6,072 nucleotides of DNA from an uncultured Lachnospiraceae bacterium (GTDB lineage Bacteria > Bacillota_A > Clostridia > Lachnospirales > Lachnospiraceae): assembly GCA_946630765.1 (NCBI GenBank), contig CAMOZF010000116.1, positions 1-6,072 of the forward strand, written 5' to 3'. This document shows, one piece after another, positions 1 to 5,476 of this stretch. The stretch's first letter is position 1; the number at the start of each line of letters is the position of its first letter. Position numbers and translations under genes: made by a program. The notes beneath the pieces are model-generated. The model had not been told where the DNA came from. It saw nothing but the letters and a program-made list of their open reading frames with translations, and ran no database searches.

Positions 1-58
1 AAAAGAGGAGAGGCAGGACAGAACGGCTTCTCATAACTCTCCTGGAAAATACATCTGA

Positions 59-64
59 AGGAGG
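59..64 (+). promoter_or_regulatory. Ribosome binding site of the thiolase-DUF35 gene
   Basis: AGGAGG lies four bases before the ATG at 69 and supports that start. The preceding 58 bases show no clear -35/-10 pair, so the promoter of this cluster may lie upstream of the window, or the gene may follow another gene in an operon. Confidence 0.8.
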
Positions 65-68
65 AACT

Positions 69-1814
69 ATGAACCAGACCAAAGTGAACCCCTATTCCCG
101 CAGCGTGTCGATTATCGGCGTCGGCTGCACACCCTTTATGTATACGGTAGATAAAGAGGAAACGAACGGCCTCACGGAAGGCGAGCTTTTCGGCTATGCT
201 TCGCTGAAAGCAATGGAAGACGCCGGCGTGAATCCGCAGGACATCGATTTCTATTTCCACGGCTGCGCATCCCCCTTAAACGGCTCGAATTACCTGACCC
301 CGAACATTCAGGTCGCGAACTGGTTCGGCATGAAAGGAAAGGCTTCGATCCATCATTCGGAAGCCTGCTGCACGGGCTACTATGCGGTCGAGCAGGCTGT
401 AAATGCGGTCGCTTCCGGCAAATACAACTGCGTGCTTTCCGCCTGCATCGAATTCGGCGACAGCCTGGCGGTTCCGAATCATCCCTACAAGCGTGAAAAA
501 ATGACAATGGAGAAATTCCTTGCGACGACGTCCTGGCTCTATGACCGCAACTACACCCGGTCTCTCATGGCCGGACAGGAGCTGATCTACGACGACGCAG
601 CGGAATGGTACAAGAGAACCAGAGGACTTACGGATGAGCAGATGGACGACACCCTGATCCACATGAGCCTCAACAACCGTAAAAACGCTTCCAAAAATGA
701 GCTTGCGATCGAGCGCAGGACCTACGAAGAGCTGGCGAAGGAAGCGGGCTATGACGATGTCATGGACTATATGCGCTCTCCGTACAACCCGAAAAACGGT
801 GATTTCCTTCGGATGAGCGGCATTGAGCTGAAGTGTGACGGCGCGGCGGCAGTCATTGTCTGCGCGACCGACATGGTTGACAAATACATGGGCAACAAGT
901 CCCACAAGGCGATCGAAGTCCTCGGCTCCGGCTGCGCTGCCTGCGAAGCGACGACCCCGCATTTTGAAGTCACGGCAACCCAGGAAGCTGTCCGCCAGGT
1001 CTATGATGTGACCGGTGTGAAGCCCGATGAGATTGATATCTTCTACGCGAACGACTTCATCATCACCTCGCATCTTGTTTCGGCTGAAATCGCAGGCTAC
1101 CTGCCCTACGGCGAAGGCTGGAAATATATCTGCGAAGGCCGGACGGCCTACGACGGCGACAAGCCGATCAACACGAACGGCGGACGCACCTCCTTCGGAC
1201 ATGCGCACGCGGCGTCGGGTCTTGCGGACCTCTACGAGTGTGTGAAGCAGATGCGCGGCGAATGCGGAGACCATCAGGTGAAGAAGCTTCCGAAGACTGC
1301 GATGCTCCGCGGCTACGGCGGCGCGCAGAATATCTGTACCTACATTATCCGGACGCTTGACGAGATGGAGACGGTTCCCGCAGAGAAAAAGGAATCCGTC
1401 GTGAAGCTCACAAAGGTTGTTCAGGGCTTCTACGATTACCTCGAAGAAGGCAAGATCATGGGCAGAAAGTGCCCGAAGTGCGGCGCCGTCGAGTTCCCGC
1501 CGGTCTACGCCTGCAACAGCTGCGGCTCTCTTGAGACCGAATGGGTCGAGATCAGCGGAAAAGCGAAGATGCATTCGATCGTCATGCCCGCGCCGCTTTC
1601 AAATAAGCCCGAATACAAGGCGCTCGGCAAGTTTGCCTATGGCGAGATCGAGCTTGAGGAAGGCAGCCGGCTGAACGCGGTTGTCCGCGGCATCACGAAG
1701 AAGACGAGAAAAGAGCTTCTTGACAAGCTTCCTCTTGACGTCCACGCGGCGATCTTCCAGCGGGACGGCTACAAGACGGTCGTGTTTGACCTCGACGAAA
1801 AATATTTACAGTAA
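69..1814 (+). CDS. Thiolase-like (SCP-x/PhlC-type) protein fused to C-terminal DUF35 zinc-ribbon/OB domain
   Basis: Probable acyl-transferring or C-C bond-forming/cleaving enzyme, 581 residues, cytoplasmic, with no signal peptide or membrane segment. Residues about 10-430 form a thiolase fold. The nucleophile-loop motif EACCTG puts the likely acyl-accepting cysteine at C100 (C101 adjacent). NTNGG at 368-372 and GHAHAASG at 377-384 match the thiolase NxxGG...GHxxxxSG signature, with H378 as the catalytic histidine. The usual HDxF position reads ANDF (N328-F330). The CxGGG cysteine of classical degradative thiolases is replaced by tyrosine (GYGGAQ, Y416), so this is not a standard acetyl-CoA acetyltransferase. 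Residues about 450-581 are a DUF35 domain with zinc ribbon C468-x2-C471-x10-C482-x2-C485 followed by an OB-like stretch. DUF35 proteins usually partner SCP-x thiolases as separate chains; here they are fused. The gene is followed after 13 nt by an acyl carrier protein gene, which suggests the acyl partner is ACP-bound. Family assignment is firm; substrate and direction are unknown. Confidence 0.88.
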   Translation: MNQTKVNPYSRSVSIIGVGCTPFMYTVDKEETNGLTEGELFGYASLKAMEDAGVNPQDIDFYFHGCASPLNGSNYLTPNIQVANWFGMKGKASIHHSEACCTGYYAVEQAVNAVASGKYNCVLSACIEFGDSLAVPNHPYKREKMTMEKFLATTSWLYDRNYTRSLMAGQELIYDDAAEWYKRTRGLTDEQMDDTLIHMSLNNRKNASKNELAIERRTYEELAKEAGYDDVMDYMRSPYNPKNGDFLRMSGIELKCDGAAAVIVCATDMVDKYMGNKSHKAIEVLGSGCAACEATTPHFEVTATQEAVRQVYDVTGVKPDEIDIFYANDFIITSHLVSAEIAGYLPYGEGWKYICEGRTAYDGDKPINTNGGRTSFGHAHAASGLADLYECVKQMRGECGDHQVKKLPKTAMLRGYGGAQNICTYIIRTLDEMETVPAEKKESVVKLTKVVQGFYDYLEEGKIMGRKCPKCGAVEFPPVYACNSCGSLETEWVEISGKAKMHSIVMPAPLSNKPEYKALGKFAYGEIELEEGSRLNAVVRGITKKTRKELLDKLPLDVHAAIFQRDGYKTVVFDLDEKYLQ

Positions 1815-1820
1815 AAGGAG
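1815..1820 (+). promoter_or_regulatory. Ribosome binding site deciding the ACP start
   Basis: AAGGAG, seven bases before the ATG at 1828 and directly after the thiolase stop codon at 1812-1814. It fixes the carrier-protein start, since the same frame is open for 49 codons further upstream inside the preceding gene. Confidence 0.8.
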
Positions 1821-1827
1821 AATAACC

Positions 1828-2067
1828 ATGGATCGCAAAGAACTTGAAGAACAGATTTTTGAAATGATTTCCCAGCTTTACAAGAAGGATGTCGAAGAGC
1901 TGACGCTTGAGACCACCTTCGCGGACGACCTCGGCGGCGCTTCCGTCCTGATGGTCGGCCTTGTATCCGAGATCGAGAATGAACTCGACGTCATGATCCA
2001 GCTGCAGGAAGCGGCTGCCTGCGAGACGATCGGCGATCTCGTGGACAAAGTGGAAGAGGAAATGTGA
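1828..2067 (+). CDS. Acyl carrier protein (phosphopantetheine-binding), stand-alone
   Basis: Small acidic protein of 79 residues with the length and layout of a discrete acyl carrier protein: helix I about 2-18, the TTFADDLGG loop, then the serine and helix II (SVLMVGLVSEIENEL), and a final acidic helix with the ETIGDLVDKVEE pattern common in ACP C-termini. The modification serine is most likely S39. The usual DSL around it reads ASV (A38-S39-V40), so the aspartate that normally precedes the serine is missing. The ATG at 1828 is chosen because AAGGAG at 1815-1820 lies seven bases upstream and the resulting N-terminus matches ACPs; the reading frame remains open further upstream into the thiolase gene. 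It sits between the thiolase-like gene and a phosphate acyltransferase gene and overlaps the latter by one base. The likely role is to carry an acyl thioester between those two enzymes rather than general fatty-acid synthesis, because no fatty-acid synthase genes are nearby. Confidence 0.87.
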   Translation: MDRKELEEQIFEMISQLYKKDVEELTLETTFADDLGGASVLMVGLVSEIENELDVMIQLQEAAACETIGDLVDKVEEEM

Positions 2068-3074
2068 TGAGTATTCTGGAAGACTTAAGCCTCCGGGCAA
2101 AAGAGCACCCGATGCGGGTGGCTTTCCCGGAAGGCGAGAATGAAAAGATGATGCAGGCGGCGTACGAATGCGCGGAAGAGGGCGCGATTCATGCAATCCT
2201 CGTCGGCGATGCGGAAAAGCTTCGCGCGCTCGCTTCGGAGCGTGGCCTGGATCCTGAAAAATTCGCTTATGCGGACCTTCAGGAGGAAGAACTGATCGCG
2301 GACCTCATCGCGAAATACACCGCGCTTCCGGACACGCGCCTCAAAGAAAAAGCACTCAGAAGAAGAATGGCGGATCCGTTATACTTCGCGATGGTCATGC
2401 AGGCTGCGGGCGAAGCGGACGTCACCTTCGCGGGCATCAACTATACGACAGAGGACGTGCTTCTTGCAGGCCAGATGATCATTGGCCTCAAGGAAGGCAT
2501 CTCGACGGTTTCTTCGATCGGCCTCTGTGAGATTCCCGGCTTTGCGGGCTCGGAGGGCGAGCTTCTCGCGATCGGCGACTCTGCTGTCTGCGCGAATCCG
2601 ACCGAGGAGCAGCTTGCGGATATCGCGATCAGCGCCTGCGAAACCGTGAAGGAGCTTCTTTCGTGGGAACCGAGATGCGCCTTTATCAGCTATTCGACCT
2701 TAGGCTCCGGCCAGGGGCCTTTGATCGACAAGGTCAGCGCTGCTGTGAAGATCGCGCAGGAAAAACGCCCGGACCTCAAGCTCGACGGCGAATTCCAGCT
2801 TGATGCCGCGATTGTTCCTGCGGTTGCGGCGAAGAAGGTGAAGCGCGAAAGTGCAGTTGCAGGCCGCGCCAATATCCTGATCTGGCCGGACCTGAACGTC
2901 GGAAATGCCGGCGTCAAGCTGATCCAGATCCTCGGACACGCGGATGCTTACGGGCCGCTTCTGCAGGGCTTTAAGAAGATTATCTGTGACTGCTCGCGTT
3001 CGGCACCCGTTTCGGAACTCAAAGGAAATATTATCATGTCTGCCATCCGTGCGGCGCATGCAGGGGAAGTGTAA
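2067..3074 (+). CDS. Phosphate acyltransferase, Pta/Ptb family
   Basis: 335-residue cytoplasmic enzyme of the phosphate acetyl/butyryltransferase family, which interconverts acyl thioester plus phosphate with acyl phosphate plus free thiol. Visible family motifs are FPEGEN near the N-terminus (20-25), SYST followed by LGSGQG (208-217, as in Pta SYSTGTSGSG), DGEFQLDAA (240-248), VAGRANILIWPDLNVGN (264-280), YGPLLQG (295-301) and the substrate-site CSRS (S310-R311). Length is close to a single-domain Pta of about 330 residues. The tail SRSAPVSEL differs from the Pta consensus SRGxxxxD; the position I align with the conserved Asp is E317, and SRS is also seen in phosphate butyryltransferases, so acyl-chain preference is open. 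The ATG at 2067 overlaps the ACP stop (TGATG) with GAGGA six bases upstream. A GTG at 2064 in the same frame is too close to that site. The overlap implies translational coupling with the carrier protein, so acyl-ACP rather than acyl-CoA may be the thioester partner (inference). Confidence 0.9.
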   Translation: MSILEDLSLRAKEHPMRVAFPEGENEKMMQAAYECAEEGAIHAILVGDAEKLRALASERGLDPEKFAYADLQEEELIADLIAKYTALPDTRLKEKALRRRMADPLYFAMVMQAAGEADVTFAGINYTTEDVLLAGQMIIGLKEGISTVSSIGLCEIPGFAGSEGELLAIGDSAVCANPTEEQLADIAISACETVKELLSWEPRCAFISYSTLGSGQGPLIDKVSAAVKIAQEKRPDLKLDGEFQLDAAIVPAVAAKKVKRESAVAGRANILIWPDLNVGNAGVKLIQILGHADAYGPLLQGFKKIICDCSRSAPVSELKGNIIMSAIRAAHAGEV

Positions 3075-3125
3075 AAACGGCGCTTCTGAAGAATGGTCTC
3101 CCGGCGGAAGGAAATGCTGAAAAAT

Positions 3126-3161
3126 ACAGGGGAACTGTATGGGAAAAGACAGTTTCCCTGT
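3126..3161 (+). other. 13-bp RNA hairpin between the phosphate acyltransferase and flavoprotein genes
   Basis: Inverted repeat with arms 3126-3138 and 3149-3161, a 10-nt loop and one G:U pair, the rest Watson-Crick. Only a very short T run (3161-3163) follows, so it is a weak terminator candidate at best. More likely it is a leaky attenuator or an mRNA processing/stability hairpin that sets different expression of the flavoprotein. An in-frame upstream ATG at 3139 falls in the loop with its only Shine-Dalgarno-like bases buried in the stem, which argues for the downstream start at 3181. Confidence 0.6.
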
Positions 3162-3171
3162 TTCTGCAGAC

Positions 3172-3177
3172 GGAGGA
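3172..3177 (+). promoter_or_regulatory. Ribosome binding site deciding the flavoprotein start
   Basis: GGAGGA, three bases before the ATG at 3181. It supports that ATG over an in-frame ATG at 3139, whose weaker AGGGGA is sequestered in the hairpin stem. The protein then begins MKVLAIS, the expected first beta strand of a flavodoxin fold. Confidence 0.7.
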
Positions 3178-3180
3178 AAA

Positions 3181-4137
3181 ATGAAAGTACTTGCCATCTC
3201 CATGGGGAGAAAAAATCATAACTGCGATATTATCGCGAAACAGGCACTGATGGCGGCGGAGAAAGCCGGCGCTGATGTCAAGTTTGTCAACACGATGAAT
3301 ATGGAGATCAGCCACTGCCGGGGCTGTGGTGCGTGCTCACGCGCGCGGGATCTCGGCGGGCAGATTCGCTGCATCCTGAACGACGATTATCTTGCGCTCG
3401 AAAAGGAAGTGCTCGATGCGGACGGCATCATCCTTGTCGCGCCGGTTTATTCGATCGCGCCGACGGGACAGCTCGTGAACTTCTTCGGCCGTTTCGGCGC
3501 TGCGCATGACCTCGCGTCTGCGACCGTGGAACAGGAAAAGCGCGAAAAAGAAGGAAAAGAGCCTTTGGATCCGCGGCTTTTCCGGAAGCACTATGTCGCC
3601 TTTGTCTCGGTCGGCGGTGCGAAGACCGAGAACTGGACTTCGATGGGACTTCCGAACATGTACATGTTTGGCATGTCGACTGTCATGAAAACGGTCGGGC
3701 AGATCAATGCCTATGATATGGGACGCAGGACGAGTCCGGTCTTTGATCAGGCTTTTATGGACAGCATTGCGGGTCTTGGAAAGCATCTTGCGGAATCGAT
3801 CGGCAAAGAATTTGACGAAGTCAGCTGGTATGGCGAGCCCGGCGTATGTCCGGTCTGCCACAACAAGCTCCTCTCACCGACAGGGCGCGGCACGGAGATT
3901 GAATGTCCTTTATGCGGCATTTACGGGGAACTGTCGATTGAGGACGGGCAGATTGTTACGCGCTTCCCGGAAAAACAGAAGATGCGGGCGAGAAATACGC
4001 TTGCAGGGCTTTATGAGCACCACTACGAACTGCACGACATGATGGAGATTGTGGAGAAAAATATTGCCGCGCATAAGGACGATATGGGGGAGCTTCTCGC
4101 GCCGTACTACAGCTACGCGCCGGAATATAAGGAGTGA
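3181..4137 (+). CDS. FMN-reductase/iron-sulfur-flavoprotein-like redox protein with C-terminal zinc ribbon
   Basis: 318-residue cytoplasmic redox protein. Residues 1 to about 200 look like the NADPH-dependent FMN reductase/flavodoxin-like fold. The first strand MKVLAIS leads into the phosphate-binding loop SMGRKNHNCD (7-16, compare SPRKNGNT in relatives), and APVYSIAPTGQLVNFFGRF (87-105) matches the flavin-ring loop. Between them C46-x2-C49-x2-C52-x11-C64 resembles the compact cysteine motif of iron-sulfur flavoproteins and may hold a 4Fe-4S cluster, but cluster content is inference. Beyond the flavodoxin core a second cysteine set, C223-x2-C226 and C242-x2-C245, looks like a zinc ribbon, followed by a helical tail of about 65 residues. 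That extension makes it longer than typical family members of roughly 180-220 residues. It follows the acyltransferase gene by 106 nt with no obvious promoter, so co-transcription is likely. It could provide an electron-transfer or reductive step to the thiolase/ACP module. Electron donor and substrate are not deducible. Confidence 0.8.
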   Translation: MKVLAISMGRKNHNCDIIAKQALMAAEKAGADVKFVNTMNMEISHCRGCGACSRARDLGGQIRCILNDDYLALEKEVLDADGIILVAPVYSIAPTGQLVNFFGRFGAAHDLASATVEQEKREKEGKEPLDPRLFRKHYVAFVSVGGAKTENWTSMGLPNMYMFGMSTVMKTVGQINAYDMGRRTSPVFDQAFMDSIAGLGKHLAESIGKEFDEVSWYGEPGVCPVCHNKLLSPTGRGTEIECPLCGIYGELSIEDGQIVTRFPEKQKMRARNTLAGLYEHHYELHDMMEIVEKNIAAHKDDMGELLAPYYSYAPEYKE

Positions 4138-4150
4138 TGCACCACCATTC

Positions 4151-4167
4151 GAAATCCTTCGGATTTC
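4151..4167 (+). repeat. Perfect 7-bp hairpin with TTC loop
   Basis: GAAATCC at 4151-4157 and GGATTTC at 4161-4167 are exact reverse complements around a TTC triloop, 13 bases after the flavoprotein stop. It is the first of three successive hairpins filling 4151-4275. No T run follows, so it is not itself a classical terminator. Confidence 0.65.
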
Positions 4168-4177
4168 TCATGACGGC

Positions 4178-4203
4178 GGTCAGGAAGGCTTCGCCTCCTG
4201 ACC
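4178..4203 (+). repeat. GC-rich hairpin with a single bulged A
   Basis: Arms starting GGTCAGGA (4178-4185) and ending TCCTGACC (4196-4203) pair perfectly. GGC/GCC then extends the stem around a TTC triloop with one bulged A. It has the same triloop as the hairpin just upstream and ends three bases before the core of the large stem. It may be part of a structured 3' end or a palindromic repeat unit. Confidence 0.65.
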
Positions 4204-4275
4204 ACCTGGGAAAAAGAATATTACCACGTTCGGTGCGCAAGCGTCCCGCCTCGGTAATATTCTTTTTCCCGGGTG
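4203..4275. terminator. Probable bidirectional intrinsic terminator (23-bp stem)
   Basis: Arms 4203-4225 and 4253-4275 pair along 23 bp with one G:T wobble (T4207/G4271); the inner 18 bp (4208-4225 with 4253-4270) are perfect. The 27-nt loop can form a small apical stem. The stem holds an A tract on the left (AAAAAGAAT) and the matching T tract on the right (ATTCTTTTT). On either strand this gives a stem (ATTACC/GGTAAT) followed by a U-rich stretch, the layout of a bidirectional Rho-independent terminator. The U tract is followed by CCC rather than more U. It lies between the flavoprotein gene and the next promoter and probably ends the first transcription unit. Confidence 0.65.
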
Positions 4276-4281
4276 CTGACA

Positions 4282-4302
4282 TAATTTCATATCCTGAAAT
4301 TA
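4282..4302. promoter_or_regulatory. Perfect dyad, operator-like
   Basis: TAATTTCA at 4282-4289 and TGAAATTA at 4295-4302 are exact reverse complements separated by five bases. The AT-rich 21-bp dyad lies about 40 bp upstream of the -10 candidate and just past the terminator. This is a typical place and size for a dimeric regulator binding site upstream of a promoter. No regulator gene is in the window, so the binding protein is unknown. A minor RNA hairpin is the alternative. Confidence 0.4.
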
Positions 4303-4338
4303 CATACAGAATCATCAGGCGCTTTTTCTGCCGTTCTG

Positions 4339-4347
4339 TGCTATAGT
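4339..4347 (+). promoter_or_regulatory. Extended -10 promoter element of the oxidoreductase operon
   Basis: TGCTATAGT contains the -10-like hexamer TATAGT (4342-4347) with the TGn extension. No convincing -35 hexamer lies 16-18 bases upstream (the region reads GGCGCTTTTT), as is common for extended -10 or activator-dependent promoters. Transcription would start near 4354, leaving a leader of about 27 nt that contains the ribosome binding site. Confidence 0.45.
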
Positions 4348-4369
4348 TAAAGCATCTAAACAGTATCCT

Positions 4370-4375
4370 GGAGGA
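4370..4375 (+). promoter_or_regulatory. Ribosome binding site of the first oxidoreductase gene
   Basis: GGAGGA, five bases before the ATG at 4381: a strong site with ideal spacing that fixes this start. Confidence 0.8.
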
Positions 4376-4380
4376 AAGAA

Positions 4381-5445
4381 ATGGCTGATATCAGACTTGG
4401 AATCCTGGGCTTCGGATTCATGGGGCACGAGCACATGAATCTGCTCTCAAAGATTCCGGAAATTACGGTTTCGGCGATCTGCGATATCGTACCGTCTCAG
4501 ATGGACGATGCGCCGGAGGGCATCACGAAATACACCGATATGGACGAGCTTATAAGCGATCCCGAAGTCAATACGGTGCTGATCGTGGTTCCGAATCCGC
4601 TGCACAAGGAAGCGGCGATCAAGGCTGCAAAGGCTGGAAAGAATATCATCTGCGAGAAGCCGGCGGCACTCTCCGTCGCGGATTACGACGAGATGGTCGC
4701 TGCAGCGAAAGAAGCCGGTGTCCGCTTTACCGTCCACCAGCAGAGAAGACATGATCACGACTATGTGCCGATGAAGAAGGTCTTCCGTGACGGCCTGGTC
4801 GGAAAGACCTATCTGATCCGCTCGATGATGTACGGCGTGAACGGCAATATGCATGACTGGCACATTTATCCGGAAATGGGCGGCGGCATGCTCTATGACT
4901 GGGGCATCCACCTCATCGACCAGGTGCTTGACATGGTGCCCGAAAAAGTCACTTCCGTCTACGCGGACATCAAGAAGGTCATCAATAAGGACGTCGACGA
5001 CTATTTCCTTTTGGTGTTCCGCTTCGAGAGCGGACTGACCGCAGAGATCGAGCTCGGAACGTATTTCCTGACCCCGAGACGCGAGTGGATGGTGCTCGGA
5101 GACAAGGGCACGGCGATTTTTGACGTGGACTTCGTGAACGGCATGAAGGAGACGAAGAAGATTGAGCGCACCCGTCATCTTCTCGAGAATGTGCCCGGCA
5201 AGATCACGATGACTTCGGCAGGTCCGACCCGTTCCTTCGGCCCGCCCGAAGAAGGGCTTCTCTATGAAGAGCCGCTTCCGGAGGTCAAATCCAGCGAATT
5301 CGACTGGTTCCGCGGCTACATTGACGCGATCGAGAACGGCACGGAATTTGAAATCACAGTGGAGCAGGTGAGAAGAGATCTCTGTATCATGGATGCTTTC
5401 CGCGAGTCCGCAAAGACCGGGAAGGCTGTGGAGTTTGAAAAGTAA
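4381..5445 (+). CDS. Gfo/Idh/MocA-family NAD(P)-dependent oxidoreductase
   Basis: 354-residue cytoplasmic dehydrogenase, the usual length for this family, which oxidises or reduces hydroxyl/keto groups on sugars, inositols and related compounds. The N-terminal Rossmann domain (1 to about 120) carries the dinucleotide motif GFGFMG (10-15), an acidic residue after the second strand (CDI, D35) and the hallmark EKP (92-94) with catalytic-type K93. The C-terminal alpha/beta domain has GGGMLYDWGIHLID (167-180), with D173 and H177 matching the family D-x3-H substrate/catalytic pair. The rest (about 195-354) is the beta-sheet substrate and oligomerisation domain. It is the first gene after a terminator and extended -10 promoter and is followed 31 nt later by a second family member, so the two are probably co-transcribed. 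Substrate specificity in this family cannot be inferred from these motifs; myo-inositol, aldose and C-glycoside oxidoreductases all share them. Confidence 0.9.
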   Translation: MADIRLGILGFGFMGHEHMNLLSKIPEITVSAICDIVPSQMDDAPEGITKYTDMDELISDPEVNTVLIVVPNPLHKEAAIKAAKAGKNIICEKPAALSVADYDEMVAAAKEAGVRFTVHQQRRHDHDYVPMKKVFRDGLVGKTYLIRSMMYGVNGNMHDWHIYPEMGGGMLYDWGIHLIDQVLDMVPEKVTSVYADIKKVINKDVDDYFLLVFRFESGLTAEIELGTYFLTPRREWMVLGDKGTAIFDVDFVNGMKETKKIERTRHLLENVPGKITMTSAGPTRSFGPPEEGLLYEEPLPEVKSSEFDWFRGYIDAIENGTEFEITVEQVRRDLCIMDAFRESAKTGKAVEFEK

Positions 5446-5463
5446 TAAAAACAATAAACATAT

Positions 5464-5470
5464 AAGGAGA
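5464..5470 (+). promoter_or_regulatory. Ribosome binding site of the second oxidoreductase gene
   Basis: AAGGAGA, six bases before the ATG at 5477, in a short AT-rich spacer (5446-5476) that has no terminator-like hairpin. This supports co-transcription of the two oxidoreductases. Confidence 0.75.
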
Positions 5471-5476
5471 ATTACT

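Noticed and set aside
6..43. 7-bp inverted repeat AGGAGAG / CTCTCCT in the leader before the thiolase gene
   Set aside because: The arms are short and low-complexity, with a 24-base loop and no T run. It could easily be chance in a purine-rich leader.
276..1574. Long open frame of 432 codons on the minus strand, antisense to the thiolase gene
   Set aside because: It mirrors a well-supported gene with clear thiolase and DUF35 motifs. The translation has no recognisable domain, and long antisense frames are expected from GC-biased third positions.
1681..1827. In-frame extension upstream of the carrier protein start, inside the thiolase gene
   Set aside because: The Arg/Ser-rich translation is typical of an out-of-frame reading of the thiolase gene; AAGGAG before 1828 and ACP homology define the real start.
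3139..3180. Upstream in-frame ATG extending the flavoprotein by 14 residues
   Set aside because: Its ribosome site is within a hairpin stem, and the extra residues precede the first beta strand of the flavodoxin fold. The ATG at 3181 has a better site.
3956..4315. Minus-strand open frame of about 119 codons across the hairpin region and the flavoprotein 3' end
   Set aside because: It has no supporting ribosome site or domain and overlaps both a real gene and strong RNA structure. If seen in other genomes it would more likely reflect a repeated intergenic element than a protein.
4137..4346. Small + strand open frame starting at the ATG that overlaps the flavoprotein stop (TGATG), about 69 codons
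   Set aside because: It runs straight through all three hairpins and the terminator. AAGGAG is only about two bases from the ATG, and the product looks like random translation of palindromic DNA.
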